Positions 25,695 through 37,843 of a stretch of 64,000 bases of DNA are shown here, in pieces. How positions within the stretch are numbered: position 1 is the first letter of the stretch; each line of letters starts with the position of its first letter. Under the pieces are notes generated by a model that searched no databases, had not been told where the DNA came from, and saw only the letters and a list, made by a program, of their open reading frames with translations. A program made the position numbers and the translations under genes. Origin of the DNA: Pyrocephalus nanus (taxonomy: Eukaryota > Chordata > Aves > Passeriformes > Tyrannidae). The stretch lies in NCBI GenBank assembly GCA_038380795.1, contig CM076260.1, forward strand, positions 2,663,533 to 2,727,532, read 5' to 3'.

Positions 25695-27454
25695 ATTAAT
25701 GCACAAAGCACAGCCTGACTTATCTTTATGCCATAAATTGTGCCGTGAAACATTTGCTGGGGGAGATGCCCCTTGGTCCATCCGCACTCGTCACTTGTGG
25801 GCACGTCCTTGGCACCATCCCGGGCAATTCCCGGCCATGGTGCACAAACTAACACAGGCCAGGAACCCTTCCCAGTGTGCAATCTGCACGTGGCAACCCA
25901 TCCTGAGGGCCTGAGAGAGGTTAATAGATGGATGTGAGCTGTGTCGTAACATTTCACCTCCGGGCACGGGGAAGTCTCAGGTGCATTTTACAGGAATCGA
26001 TGAGCACGGAGACATTTCCCCGAGAAAAGAGAGTTTCTTGTAAACATCCTCAGAAAAAAATAAAAAAACACATTAAATTACCTTTACAGCCAAGATTAGC
26101 AAGAACAGGCACATTTGAGCAGTGAAATAGCAGGAATCCTTCCGAAGAAACACAATTACCAAGCCCAGATTTGCACAGATGCTCATGTGGGGCCTCAGTT
26201 GTGTGATGCCAGATGCAAAAATATCCCTTTGTTCAACAGTTCAACACAGTTTGTTCAACAGACGGTGACAATTCCGTGTCGGGTTCATTCAGCTGAGCTC
26301 ATCTATAAATTATGGGAATGGCCTGGGAATTCCCTGCCTGGGAGATAACCTCTGGTTATCTGTGCCACGTGCCTGGTGTGGAAGCCAGGGATGCAATGCC
26401 TTTGGAATCTCCAACCGAGCCTTGCTCTGAGGGGGATGAGCAATCCAACTCAGGTGTTTATGTGGGAGAAAAATGTCACGGATCAGCATTATTTAGAGGA
26501 AGAAATGGGTTGGTTTTTTTCCACTCTTTTTTTTTCCTGGTAAAAGATAAGGAAACACATGTATGCTGTGGTTTCATCTGGCTGAGTTTGGAAATCACTG
26601 CAGAAAATAGCTGTGGTGTGTTTTCCACCCTCCCAACTGCCCAGAATGGAAATGCTCCGTGCTCTGGGATGCCAAATTCACTCTCTTAATTTCCTCAGGA
26701 CACAGACCCATCAGTCCCCATTATCCCAACAAGAGCATGCTCTTGCTGATATATATGTATTAAAAAAAATATATAAAAATATAAACATATATAAAAAAAC
26801 ATCTTGCATATAAGCCCAGGGTTGTCATGGTGATTTGAAGCTCCCTGAAATGCTGTAATGCACTTAATCTTATGCACATATCCCCACTTATTTAAAATCA
26901 ACCATATGACAAGTCACCTTATATGTAATGGCATCCAACCCACCCCTTGGGGAGCAAAATAAAAAATCTCCAGAGGGTTGTGCAGCTGCCTTTTTGGGAG
27001 GATTTTGGGCATCCTCCAGCTTTGGACCTCACCTGGCTGCCAGATGCTGTCAGCTCTTCCTCCTCGTTTATAATTTGCCAAATATCATTCTTAGCTTTTT
27101 TTATTTTTTTTTTTTGGTGGGTGTTTGGGGCTCTCCTGGAGGAAGGGCCTGTGTGTCATTCTTAAAATTCAAAGTTCAGCACGAGGGGTAGAAGCTGCTG
27201 TTCCCTCCCTGTGGTCTGTTCCTTAAATATTCAATGAAGGGATGAGCAGAGGAGAGGTGAAAAAAGCAAAGAGGGATTAATTTTGCCCTCCCTGTAGGGC
27301 TGCTTTGTGGGGGGGGGGCAGTTCAGCTCCTGTGGAATTCAGTGGGATGGGATCAGGCCTTGAGAAGCCTGAAAAAGGAGGTAGAATATTAGATTATTGC
27401 AGATAAAGACAAGATTATTACATATATAAATTATATGTGAAAAATATATGAAAT
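25695..27454. other. Unique intronic DNA
   Basis: TATA-rich stretch 26747-26810 and a G10 run at 27309-27318. Confidence 0.6.
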
Positions 27455-27652
27455 ATGTATGTTAAAAATATAATATTGCAAGTGCAAAGGAGATTTTACC
27501 ATATAAAATGAAATTATTGTCTCATCCTAAAATTCGTTGCTCTGTATATATTAAATATATGTATATGTTAAAAATATATAGTATTGTTAATACAAAGGAA
27601 ATTTTACCATATCAAATGAAATCCTTCTTTCATCCTAAAATTAACTGCACTG
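27455..27652. repeat. Diverged tandem duplication, period about 108 bp, AT-rich
   Basis: 27455-27544 and 27561-27652 share GTTAAAAATA, CAAAGGAGATTTTACCATAT (one change), AAATGAAAT and CATCCTAAAATT in the same order and spacing. Confidence 0.85.
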
Positions 27653-27904
27653 CAGTCAAGCTTTATTTTTGAGGGTTGTTGGGCCTCTTCCATGCAAAAA
27701 ATCCCCAGACAACATTAAGGTTGCCATTCTGCAGTTGGATTTTATGTGAACTTTAACCTAGACCAGCTTGCTCCAAGATGCAAGTTGGAGATGGATTGGT
27801 CTTCTGCTTCCCTCATGAAATCCTCAGAAATCCTCCATCCATCTCGTGCCCACGTGGTTTTCCTTGCTGTAGTAACCTGAGTATTTTAGCCTTCAACTGG
27901 TACT

Positions 27905-28125
27905 CCATTATTACTGAGCATATTTTATTATTTTATTATCCATTATATTAGTATTTACTATTCTTATTTTATTATTTTATATTTTATAATTATATTTTAT
28001 AACGTTTTATATAATATTACATAATTATATATATAGAATTACAAACAATATAATTATATGTTTTATAATTTTAATCATAAGAATATTTTATTTTATTTTT
28101 TTATTATTATTTTATTACCAAAGGT
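27905..28125. repeat. AT-rich low-complexity tract
   Basis: About 220 bases composed mostly of TTTTATTA/TATAAT words. No conserved structure seen. Confidence 0.85.
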
Positions 28126-28416
28126 ACCAAACTCTCTATGTGTTTCAGCAGCTGGAAGGACCATTTTCAACACGTTATTGTACATTTTTAGCTTGTAGGG
28201 GGAGTAAGGAGGTGAAATCAGGGGGAATTCAGTGACCTCTATTTGTTGGTGTTGGTCTCATTTCAGTTCCTGGTTTTGTGGGAGCACCAGGCAGGGTTTG
28301 GCTTCTTTCTGGTGTGGCCTGGAGCAGCAGTGACAAACGAGGACTTGAAACAGATTTTGCCCCTCTCTTAATAGGAAAGGAGAATTAGCAGCACTTCCCT
28401 TAATTATCTCCTCTGG

Positions 28417-28417
<1 letters not shown>

Positions 28418-28444
<27 letters not shown>
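28418..28444 (+). repeat. A27 homopolymer
   Basis: Uninterrupted run of 27 A. No source gene or retrocopy body is visible upstream. Confidence 0.95.
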
Positions 28445-28447
<3 letters not shown>

Positions 28448-28544
28448 TTATACTGGAAGAAAAAGGCAAAATCTGCAGGATGAGGCTGATTTATAATAAG
28501 AAAAGAAAAAGCTGTAATCTTTATATTCAGCAAAAGTTCTCTAA

Positions 28545-28745
28545 GTGGAAGGGTGGAAGGCCCTGGCACAGGTTGCCCAGAGAAGCTGTGGCTGCCCCTG
28601 GATCCCTGGAAGTGTCCAAGGCCAGGTTGGACGGGGTTTGGAGCCACCTGGGCTAGTGGAAGTTGTCCCTGCCCATTGCAAGTGGTTGGAAGGAGATGAG
28701 CTTTAAGTTCCCTTCCAACCCAAACCATTCCATGTATCTATGATC
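28545..28745 (+). mobile_element. CR1 3' end, type A
   Basis: GGAAGGCCCTGGCACAGG to CCATTCCATGTATCTATG. Confidence 0.92.
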
Positions 28746-29957
28746 CCACCCTATTTCCAGACCTGGGATTCCTGTACTAAACATAACCCTCAACTCCAGG
28801 TGTTGTCCTAGAGCAGTGGGATCACCTGCTGTGACTCTCCTGCCTCCACTCCGACCTTGTTGCCTCTTCCTTGCTTTGCCAAATTTCTGCACCCAAGGAA
28901 AAAGTAAAAAGCAGCAGGAATGTCAAAAGCAGGTGGATGTGTCATCCCAGAAGTAGCTTTTATCCTCCCCAGAGCAGTACCAAGGGTTCTTCCAGCCCAA
29001 CTTCATGGTACGAGGGATTTTGCTGGGAACACTTCACTGAGGGCATCAAATGTGAGTGTCCTTTGTAGGATGTCATATGCAGGATGACAAGTAGGATGGT
29101 CTCCAGTGGCCTCTGGGTGTCCTGCTTTGCTGGTGGTGCTTAGGGAATGGGAAAGCTCCTTCACTGGGTTTGTAGGATCCATAATCCACGGTCTCAGAAA
29201 CGAGCAGCCTGGTATGATGGAGGATTTCCCGGGGTTTTCCACACCCAACCCAATTCACCTCTCTAGGTACAGCCTGGATATTCCACTTGGGGTCCAGGCA
29301 AGAGTTTGCTGAATTTGGGCAATGCCTTTAGGCCTGGGAGCAGGATCCCAGATGAGGAAGCCCCTCCTGCACCCCTACAGGGGTGGTTGATTGGGAGTGT
29401 GGTCTCCCAGGCATTATTGCAGGGCAATTCCCATGCAGCCTGAATATTCTTGGAGGCACGTCTTCAGTCCTATTAATTTTCCTAAAAGGAAAAGGTCAGC
29501 CTCAATGAAATAGGAAGTCATTTTACCTCTCTCTGGGAGCCCAACAGCGCAGCAGTAAAAAGAAATTGCAGAACAATCGCTAAAATAACGTGGAGAGGAG
29601 GGTTGAAAGGGCCCAGCAACTTAAAAGAACTCCATTCTCTGTGTTGTCCCACTGGTGCAACAGTGGAAGATCAGCTGAAGGTCATCATGATATTTTTACA
29701 TGGGATGCTGAAATAACTGGTGACTGCTCCAAATGTTTTAAGGGAAACCTGAAAATGCCTCTTCTTTCAAAACTCCCATTTTCAGTCTAACCCCAAGTTC
29801 AGCTCATTCCCCAACACCCAGGGGGATTCATGAAATCTGATGTCTTCAGGAATCTCTGGCCTTCAACAACAGCAGCACTGTGAGTACTCAGAAGTGCCAC
29901 CCAGAATTCCTGCCCGCTGTTCAAATTCTGGAGAACTGCAGGACACATGAAATGCTG

Positions 29958-30175
29958 AGATGGTTTGGGTTGGAGAAAAGGTTCTTCATGAACTAAAGGT
30001 CCTTCCCCCAGAGGGTGGTTGGGCACTGAACAGGCTCCCCAAGGCTGACAGAGCTCAAGGAGGGTTTAGGCAACACTCTCAGGGACAGGGTGGGATTGTT
30101 GGGGTGTCCTGTGCAGGGCCAGGAGTTGGACTTGATGGTCCTTGTGGGTCCCTTCCAGCTCAGAACATCCCATGA
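29958..30175 (+). mobile_element. CR1 3' end, type C
   Basis: GAGGGTGGTTGGGCACTGAAC, CTCTCAGGGACAGGGTGG, CAGGAGTTGGACTTGATGG and CTTCCAGCTCAGAACATCC. It opens with a CR1-tail-like GATGGTTTGGGTTGG, so the 5' edge may be a rearranged type A piece. Confidence 0.88.
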
Positions 30176-30669
30176 GTTCCATGGTAACTCTTTGCAGCCC
30201 CGCAGTGAAAACCGAGTGGTATTTCAGCATTTTAAGCTGCACATTTTAACTCTGAGAAGCCAAGGAAGTCGAAGGCGGAATGGGAATGTGAATCCTTCAA
30301 CGTGTCCTCTCGTCACTATGAATCACTGTGGTTCCTAGCAGAGCCACCCCGGGCTCCCGTGGAATGTCTGGATGTGGGAAAGGTTGCGGAAAAAGGTTAT
30401 TTAAGAAACAGTATGCAGTGATCTGATCAAAGATGACAACATAATTAATATCCTCAAGGAGGCAGAGTTAAAGCTCTATGAGCCTTGCATTTCTCATTTC
30501 CTGACTTTTGAGTGCTTAACTGTGCATATTTAATGTTATATTAAAATAAAGGAGAAGAGCATATTATAAGCAAATAGTCCCTTTCCTGCTTCTTGAGGAT
30601 GCTGAATTATGTCATGGAAAGTGCCTTGTTTTGATGGGATCTGCGTGATGTGAATTAAAGTGACACCGG

Positions 30670-30740
30670 CTGCGACCTACATTTATAATTCCAATTTATA
30701 ATATACAATTTACAACATCCAATTCATAACATCCAATAAT
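30670..30740. repeat. Short degenerate tandem repeat, unit about 14-17 bp
   Basis: Repeated variants of CCAATTTATAATAT / CCAATTCATAACAT (four or five imperfect copies). Confidence 0.55.
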
Positions 30741-30817
30741 ATAAAAATTGGGCTGTGCCTTATTCCACCTGTTATTAGAGTCCGTGCTGCTTTTTGACAG
30801 ACACAAGCTAAATATGA

Positions 30818-31020
30818 AATCATGGAATCATGGGAATCCTAGAATGGTTTGGGTTGGAAGAGACCTTCAAGATCATCATCTCCTTCCAACCCTGTGCCAT
30901 GGGCAGGGACACCTTCCACTATCCCAGGTTGCTCCAAGCCCCATCCAACCTGGCCTTGGACACTTCCAGGGATGGAGCAGCCACAGCTTCTCTGGGCAAC
31001 CTGTGCCAGGGCCTCATCAG
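30818..31020 (-). mobile_element. CR1 3' end, type A, antisense
   Basis: Inverted tail AATCATGGAATCATGG to CTGTGCCAGGGCCTCATC. Confidence 0.93.
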
Positions 31021-31569
31021 GTGCTGTTCCATAGAGCAACTGGTTGGGACTGGAAGGCAAACCCGGTCTGGGAAGCAACCTAGAAGGTATTAATAACTTG
31101 CTGCAGGGGATGTTGGAGCTCTGGTATTGTAAGAGTGATCTGAAATGAGGTAAAACCTCTTAGAGACAAATTTCCAAACACAGGGGTAGGCTGTGATTCT
31201 TTAAGAAGGAGAGGGGCTCAGTGGAGGTTATTTCTGAAGATGTCACTGAGACACAGTGCAGATGTTTCCTTTTATACATACATGTAATATTCCTTTTTCT
31301 TAAAAGAAAAATGTCAATTCACAGCAGGAATCCCATGTGGAATGTCACCTCTTTAATCTGCCTCACTGGCTGTGCTGCCACCTTCCAGCTCCAGCATCTC
31401 TGGTGGAGAGGTCACAAGTCTCCACAGCTTTGCAGATGGAAGATCCACCTTAAATAGTAAAATCTGAAATCAGTGAGCAGCACCTGGTGGAGGTGAAGTA
31501 CCAAGGAGATGCTGTGAGCAATGGCAAAACTCTTGGTGTCCACACCCTGTGCTTGCCATCAGACTTGGA

Positions 31570-31800
31570 TGGCATGAAGCTGTGCCAGGGGAGGGTTAGG
31601 TTGTATATCAGGAAAAGGCACTTTCCCTAGAGGGTGGTTGGGCACTGAACAGGCTCCCCAGGGCAGCCCTAAGGTGCCAGAGCTCAAGGAGTGTTTGGAC
31701 AACGCTCTCAGGGACAGGGTGGGATTGTTGGGGTGTCCTGTGCATGGCTTGATGATCCCTGTGGGTCCCTTCCCACTCAGGACATTCTATGATTCTATGA
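31570..31800 (+). mobile_element. CR1 3' end, type C
   Basis: GGCATGAAGCTGTGCCAGG, GAGGGTGGTTGGGCACTG, GGTGGGATTGTTGGGGTG and the tail TTCTATGATTCTATGA. Confidence 0.93.
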
Positions 31801-34504
31801 ACCAAGATGGCAGCTGAGTTCCCTTTGGAATAGGTAGATCATGATCTCATCCTTGTCCTCTCAGAGCATCAGGGCTTTTCCCCTACATCCAGACCTTCTT
31901 TGTGTTCCAAACACCCACCAAGGCACTGCCAAAGTACCAAACTTTCATTACCAAGAGGGACTGACCAAGAGGCAGAAGTGACTGTAGGTAAAGTGTAAGT
32001 GAGATGATTTTTGGAGGAACTTCAGGAGATATAAGGCTACTGCATTTATTGTTTTGAAATGTGCACAAAACACACCTTGTAAAACATATTTACCTCTGTT
32101 TCATAAGAGCACTCCCCACAATAAATATTACCAGATCAGTGAAGTGTCTGGATAGCTGTGGAGAGGAGACTGGAACATACACAAATGGGTTTTAATGGAC
32201 ATTCCAGGGATTTTCACAGTTCCTGGCACTATCTATGCAAACCTGGAATAATTGTGCCTCTAGATGTAGACCCAAACCCAGCAGGAATCAGATTTGAATC
32301 AGGGCAGGGATTTGCACATGTCTTTCCACCATCATCAGGCCAATTTTCTTTCACCCAATCTGTTGCTCTGGAAGGCTGAAAATTGCACAAAGTGCATGAA
32401 AACACAGGACCTGCTCTGTTGGCTCTCAAAGGTCCACCCAGCCCCTTGCCCTGATGGCATCCATCTAGGCAGGATCCTCATCTTGTGTCCATCACTGTCA
32501 CTCCTTGGTGGCCATGGTTGCTTTTCTGGCGTTTTGATAACTTTTTTGGATGATGTGGACTTTGTTACAGCTTTTCTGGAGTTCTGGTTCCCGTGGCAGG
32601 AGCAAAGGTGGGCCTTTCCCTCAGCCTAAACATGATGAGGTGTGGAAAAGGCACGGGTCAGTCGGTTGGCAGGTTTGGAGACAGGGTGACGGGAGCAGGA
32701 GATGAGATCTTCAGGTTCTTTAAGCTCATTATTTGGCACCAGTGGCAGCTTTGAATGGGTGAGATCTAAGTGTGAATGCAAGATTTGGCCCTTAACTCTT
32801 TGTTTGTAAGAGAACACACACAATCCAGTGCTGTAACATCACTCCCTGTGTGTGCAAAACACCCTTTTTTTAATCCCAGAAATTCAAAATTAACTAATGC
32901 ATTCACAGAGTTGAAGAACTGATACTTTGATACATAACAAATCAAGCCATAATTAGGATGTTGAAGATGGTCCATGTGCCTGATGTATGAACTTACTAGT
33001 GGCTAAATAAGACAGGCTGAGGCTGCCACAATAAATTTGCTGGTGTCACAGGGAATAGAGCAGAGCATCCTTGAAGTAATTACAGGTGAGTGGCCCAATG
33101 TGCTGTTACAAATGTCCTTCTATTAAGATGTTTTCCATCACATTCTCTCTTATAAATCTGGATGTTTTATTGATGCAGAGCTAAATCAAGTATCTGCCAT
33201 CACTACATTCTCTTCCTCCACCCCCAGCTGGCATTTCATGCAGCACATATTGCAGTTTTCTTTTGGAACAGAAGCCTTTTCATCTACTGGAAAGCAGAAA
33301 AATGCCATAGGTGACATAGTTTAGCAGCATTAAACACATTAAATATGTCTGAACTGCTGCAGATGGGGGAAAATATAAGTCCTGGATGCATATGAGAGCT
33401 GCAGGAAAACTGATTTTCCTTTGAGAAATCAGAACTGCGTTTTTCATGTTCTCACTTTAAAGAGAACAGAAACTTGGATCTGGAAAGGATTCCTTAGGTC
33501 AGCTAATCTGGTTCCTTGTTATTCTGGGCAACCCTGTCATTGAAGCCTTCCCATAAATGAATTGAGCCCCATTTAACATCTAGTGAGGTTTTTCTCTCAG
33601 TTATTCCCACGGGGAGAGGGGAATAACTTCATTTATCTGAGAGTAAAAGATTTTGGGTTTAATGGTTTTTATTCCATTTCCAGCCTGAATTTCTTCATGG
33701 CCAGTTTAGCCATGTATGTGGTTCAGATTCTCTCACTAACCCCGTCCACATCTGCTGGTTGCTCAGGGGGCTTGGACAGAGCACAGAAATGCTTTGGAGG
33801 ACCAGGATAACATGGAATGGCAATTCTGCTTTGCCAGATGGTGCCATTTTTTAGAAGCAAACTGTCAGTCATTGCTTGTTGGACTAATTGCTTATGCCAG
33901 CCACTACAACGAAGCTGATAATAGACAATTTGGGAGGTTGGAGCCATGGAGGATTGAGGATTTACTTGCACTGGAGCTTGAGGGAGCTGCAGGTTCTGGT
34001 TCATGAGACTTAGAGAGGTCATGGAGGTAGAAACCACCAAATTCTGAAAGGCTGAGCTGCAAATCTCAGGGAATGGCAGAAAATGGATGTAAATACCAGA
34101 GCCAAAGTGAGAAACAACTTAAGGCCACTCACCCAAACTCATGTCACCAGCGGAGAAATTGGTGGAATAATGCTTTGAACTGCTTGATAATGTAGAGTTG
34201 GGAAAAAAGGAAAGCACAACAGTGTCAATTAATATGGAATAGATCAGGAGATGCCCCAAGTAGCCTCAGAAATGATGCTGTGTAAAGGTTCTGTAATGGG
34301 AATAAACCATGTAGGAAATAGTCCAGACAGTCCCACTAACAGGCTGCTCTGGTCATGGGAGGAAATTATTAATCTACATCTCTCTTTCCAAGAGATTTCT
34401 TGAATTATTCTGTCCCTGGATTTCACTTGGCTTTTTAATTGGGGTGCCATGATCGAGTTCCTCTGCCCATGCCCATCATTAATGTTGGAGAAGCCCTCTG
34501 AGAT
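31801..34504. other. Unique intronic DNA
   Basis: No confident repeat. About 33475-33560 (GGATCTGGAAAGGATTCC..GGTCAGCTAATC) may be a very old CR1-clade tail. Not firm enough to list separately. Confidence 0.5.
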
Positions 34505-34643
34505 CACCAACCATTCCAACACTGCCAAGGCCACCACTGACCCCTGTCCCCAAGTGCCACATCCACGTGGCTTTTAAAACCCTCCAGGGATGAGGACTCC
34601 ACCACTGCCCTGGGTAGCTGTGCCAGGGCTGGACAACCCTTTC
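34505..34643 (-). mobile_element. CR1 fragment, type B, antisense, lacking its tail
   Basis: CACTGCCAAGGCCACCACTG, AAGTGCCACATCCACGTGG, CTGTGCCAGGGCTGGACAACC. Confidence 0.9.
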
Positions 34644-35421
34644 AGAGTCCTTCTTAGCTTTTCTTTTAATAGTTGAAAATCTTGCTTTTCATTCCTGGAT
34701 TTGAAATCTTTCATTTTCGGCTGTTTCTGAACTCTTGAAGATCAGTTGGTTGTTTTTCTACAGGAATCCTCTTCCTATTGATCTCAGAGCTGTCAGCACT
34801 TAAAAGTGGCTGGAACTTGCAGGAGATGGCTGAGGTAGAGGAGGGCTGGAAAAAGGAAGATTTGGTGCCTGTCTGAATGGGACAGGAGGACTTGACAGTG
34901 TCAGATCCACTCAAATTCCTAGAAAGACACTGGCACAAATAATCAGAGCCCTTACAATCACTCAGAAGTGAGCTTAGTATAGCGAACGTGGACTTTTCAA
35001 GAGCAAGTGACATAAAAACCTCCTAATTTCCTCCTGTGTGAGGATAAAAAGGCTTCTGGGTGGAAGATAAGTAGTCATTGTCATGGGTTTTTGTGCAAGA
35101 AAGCTCCTGACATTGCCCCTTGTGACATTCTTGGAAGAGAACCAAGGCAGAGAGGTCTACATGGAACTACTGGAAATTCTGCAGGAAATTTGCTGGATGT
35201 CTGTAGTCAGAGGAGTTAACAATAGATTTGACATTTATTCCGTGTCATTGTGGAAAGATGCATTGAATGGAGCTCACAGGGCTCTGGTTTAGGCAAGAGA
35301 ATGTCACTGAAGGTATTTGGAGTGAAAAACAAGGCTGAGTGACATGAGAAAAATTGGGGAAATACCCATTAGGAAAATTGGAAATGTGGCTGATCCTGTT
35401 TTGGGACAGTAGGTTGTCTGC
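34644..35421. other. Unique intronic DNA
   Basis: Contains a 69-codon frame at 35083-35292 without recognisable domain. Confidence 0.55.
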
Positions 35422-35805
35422 CAGACCTGGTTTGTTCAGCCTGGAGAAAAGAAGGCTACAACTTTTAGATCTCCTTCCAGTGCCTAAAGGGGCTCCAGGA
35501 GAGCTGGAGAGGGACTTGGAGCAAGGGATGGAGGGACAGGACACAGGGAATGGCTTCCCACTGCCAGAGGGCAGGGAGAGATGGGAGATTGGGAAAGAAT
35601 TTTTGGCTGGGAGGGTGGGGAGGCCCTGGCACAGGTTGTCCAGAGAAGCTGTGGCTGCCCCTGGATCCCTGGAAGTGTCCAAGGCCAGGTTGGACAGGAC
35701 TTGGAGCAATCTGGGATGGTGGGAGGTGTCCCTGTCCATGGCAGGGGGTTGGAGTGGGATGAAGCTTTAAGGACCCTTCCAACCTAGACAATTGTCTATG
35801 TTCCA
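35422..35805 (+). mobile_element. CR1 3' end, type A
   Basis: Starts in ORF2 (LFSLEKRRL equivalent, TTCAGCCTGGAGAAAAGAAG), passes CCTAAAGGGGCTCCAGG and ends near CAATTGTCTATGTTCC. Confidence 0.93.
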
Positions 35806-36044
35806 TATGTTTATGTTGGCTTATGTCTGCTGAATATTTTGGAATTCGGGGTCTGCCTCCCTTGAATGGAACTTAAATGTCCCAGCAGCCAAGACCATCA
35901 GGTTTGTCACCTGCAATAAAGTGAAATTTTTGAACTTATTGTGTCTTTCAACTTTAACTGGAGTGTACTCAGAGCAGGGCACAGTTTACACATGGAATTG
36001 AATTAATTCCTTTGGAAAAAAATTGGTGCAACAAGTTTTAATTT

Positions 36045-36118
36045 CCATGGTGGGGGAGTCAGAACTGGATGATCTCGAAGGTCCCTTCCCCCCCACAAAT
36101 CTTCTATGATTCTCTGAG
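36045..36118 (+). mobile_element. CR1 tail fragment
   Basis: ACTGGATGATCTCGAAGGTCC and TTCTATGATTCTCTGAG. About 70 bases only. Confidence 0.75.
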
Positions 36119-36591
36119 TAATTCCAGCATCTCTTCTTTGTGAAGACACTAAAGAGTCTCAACCTACATAATTAATTTATTGTTTAGTGAAATTTTGTTA
36201 AGAGAATCGGAGTATTTTATGGGAACTCGATTATCTCGTTGCTAGAAATCAATCCCAGATCCAAATGAAATTTCTGATTGTCGTTTTCCCCCTATTTTAT
36301 TGTGCTGCAGAAGCAGCTAAATCTCAGTTTCCATCCTGCACACACAGACACACTCAGAGCCCAACATATCCCTTTGGAGGATGTGTCTTCTTGGCAACTT
36401 GTGGGAGTTTTGCTGGCTCTGGGAGGGACCTGCAAGAGTCAAGTGCAGCATTAATGTGAGTTCCCAGTGGCTTCGGGGGAAGCTCATTACTGACCCGGCC
36501 TCGGCGTCTTCTTCATTTACAGTAACACTTTAAATATTTAATTGATCTCTCCTGCTTTCCTGTCATGGACCATTTTACCTCAATTGATTCC

Positions 36592-36625
36592 TTTTTTTTT
36601 TTTTTTTTTTTTTGGGGGGGGTGGG
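36592..36625. repeat. T22 followed by G8
   Basis: Twenty-two T (36592-36613) run straight into eight G, then TGGGG. Confidence 0.95.
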
Positions 36626-36940
36626 GCAGGGATGGTTGGAATGCATTTATGTTAGTGGAATTCTATAAATTATCCTCATTAAGAGGCCAGATAACAACAG
36701 GCCAACATGGGATTAAGTCTGAGCTTCACGTGGTGTTTTTTGCCTCAGGTTCTTCAAAGCACTTCAGAGGCACAAGCTGGATAAAGGTGAAGAGCAAAGC
36801 TCTGCTGAAAGTTTAAAAAAAACCTTATAAAGTTCCTGGGAGCTGCTGCTCTGGAGTTGTCAATGCAGAAGTGACAAGATGATTCACTCTGGAGAGGGAT
36901 GGCATCCTAACTAGGGAAGGGGAGTGGAAGGCTGGCATGA

Positions 36941-37110
36941 GAATCCCAGAATGGGTTGGGTTGGAAGGGATCTTAAAGATCATCTCATGGGCAGGGACAC
37001 CTTCCACTAGCCCAGGTTGCTCCAAACCCCATCCAACCTGGCCTTGAACACTTCCAGAGATGGGACATCCACAGCTTCTCTGGGCAACCTGTGCCAGGGC
37101 CTCACCACTT
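36941..37110 (-). mobile_element. CR1 tail fragment, type A, antisense
   Basis: GAATCCCAGAATGGGTTGG, then CATGGGCAGGGACACC and CTGTGCCAGGGCCTCACC. The 'ttccaaccccctgc' block is deleted. Confidence 0.92.
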
Positions 37111-37261
37111 TTTCCAGCAAAAAGGTTTATGGTCTTCTTGGTTCCATCTCCTGAGACTCCTCACCAGGTCAGGCAAGGCCAAATCACTCAGGAGGTTGAT
37201 CAGTGCCCTCATCTCACACAGTTTAGCTGTAAAACATCCCTTCTGTAAGTACAGATGTTGT

Positions 37262-37325
37262 AACATCTGTTTTACAAGCAAGGAAACAGAGGGACAGGCA
37301 GGGAAGGGACCTGCCCCAACCTCTC
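37262..37325 (+). repeat. Possible ancient MIR-type SINE fragment
   Basis: TGTTTTACAAGCAAGGAAACAGAGGGACAGG followed by GGGACCTGCCCC resembles the MIR core/3' wording (tttacagatgaggaaactgaggcacagag..cttgccc). Confidence 0.4.
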
Positions 37326-37735
37326 ATCTTCAATCCCATAAATCTTGTGGGGTCACAAGTAAATTTTCCCCATGAAGGATTTTGGCAGCAACTTTTTTGG
37401 GTTATATTTTTTCATCAGCCTCGCTTTCTAATCCTGTGGAATTGGCAGATGTAAGGACAATCATAGCAGGCACATTAACTTTACATGGCTCCTGAAGGCA
37501 CCTGAGGGAATCATAAAAACAATATCACACCTCTGGGGTTGTACAGAGCTCTTGCAGGTTGTTTGGCCTTGTTCTTGATGAGCATGAGATCATAAACCCT
37601 ATAAAGCAAGAGCTGTGTGGGGTATTTGCCTCTCACCAGGCCACACTCAGGGAAGAGAATAAAAACCTTCAGGAGCTGGAGACAAACACTTTTAACGGGC
37701 AGAAAAAGGGGGCTTTCAGCAAATGTGCTTTAAAA

Positions 37736-37843
37736 TAGAATCATAGAATGGTTTGGGTAGAAAGAGACCTTAAAGGCCATCTAGTTCCAAACCTTTGCCA
37801 TAGTTCCTCTGGACCAGGTTGCTCAAAGCCCCATCCAACCTGG
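37736..37843 (-). mobile_element. CR1 tail fragment, antisense
   Basis: GAATCATAGAATGGTTTGGG to CCCCATCCAACCTGG. Confidence 0.9.

Noticed and set aside
28418..28444. A27 tract as the tail of a processed pseudogene
   Set aside because: No coding-like body lies upstream and no target-site duplication was seen.
33475..34040. Possible LTR or LINE relic
   Set aside because: Only a few words near 33480 recall old CR1 tails. Frames in the rest show no reverse transcriptase, gag or LTR ends.
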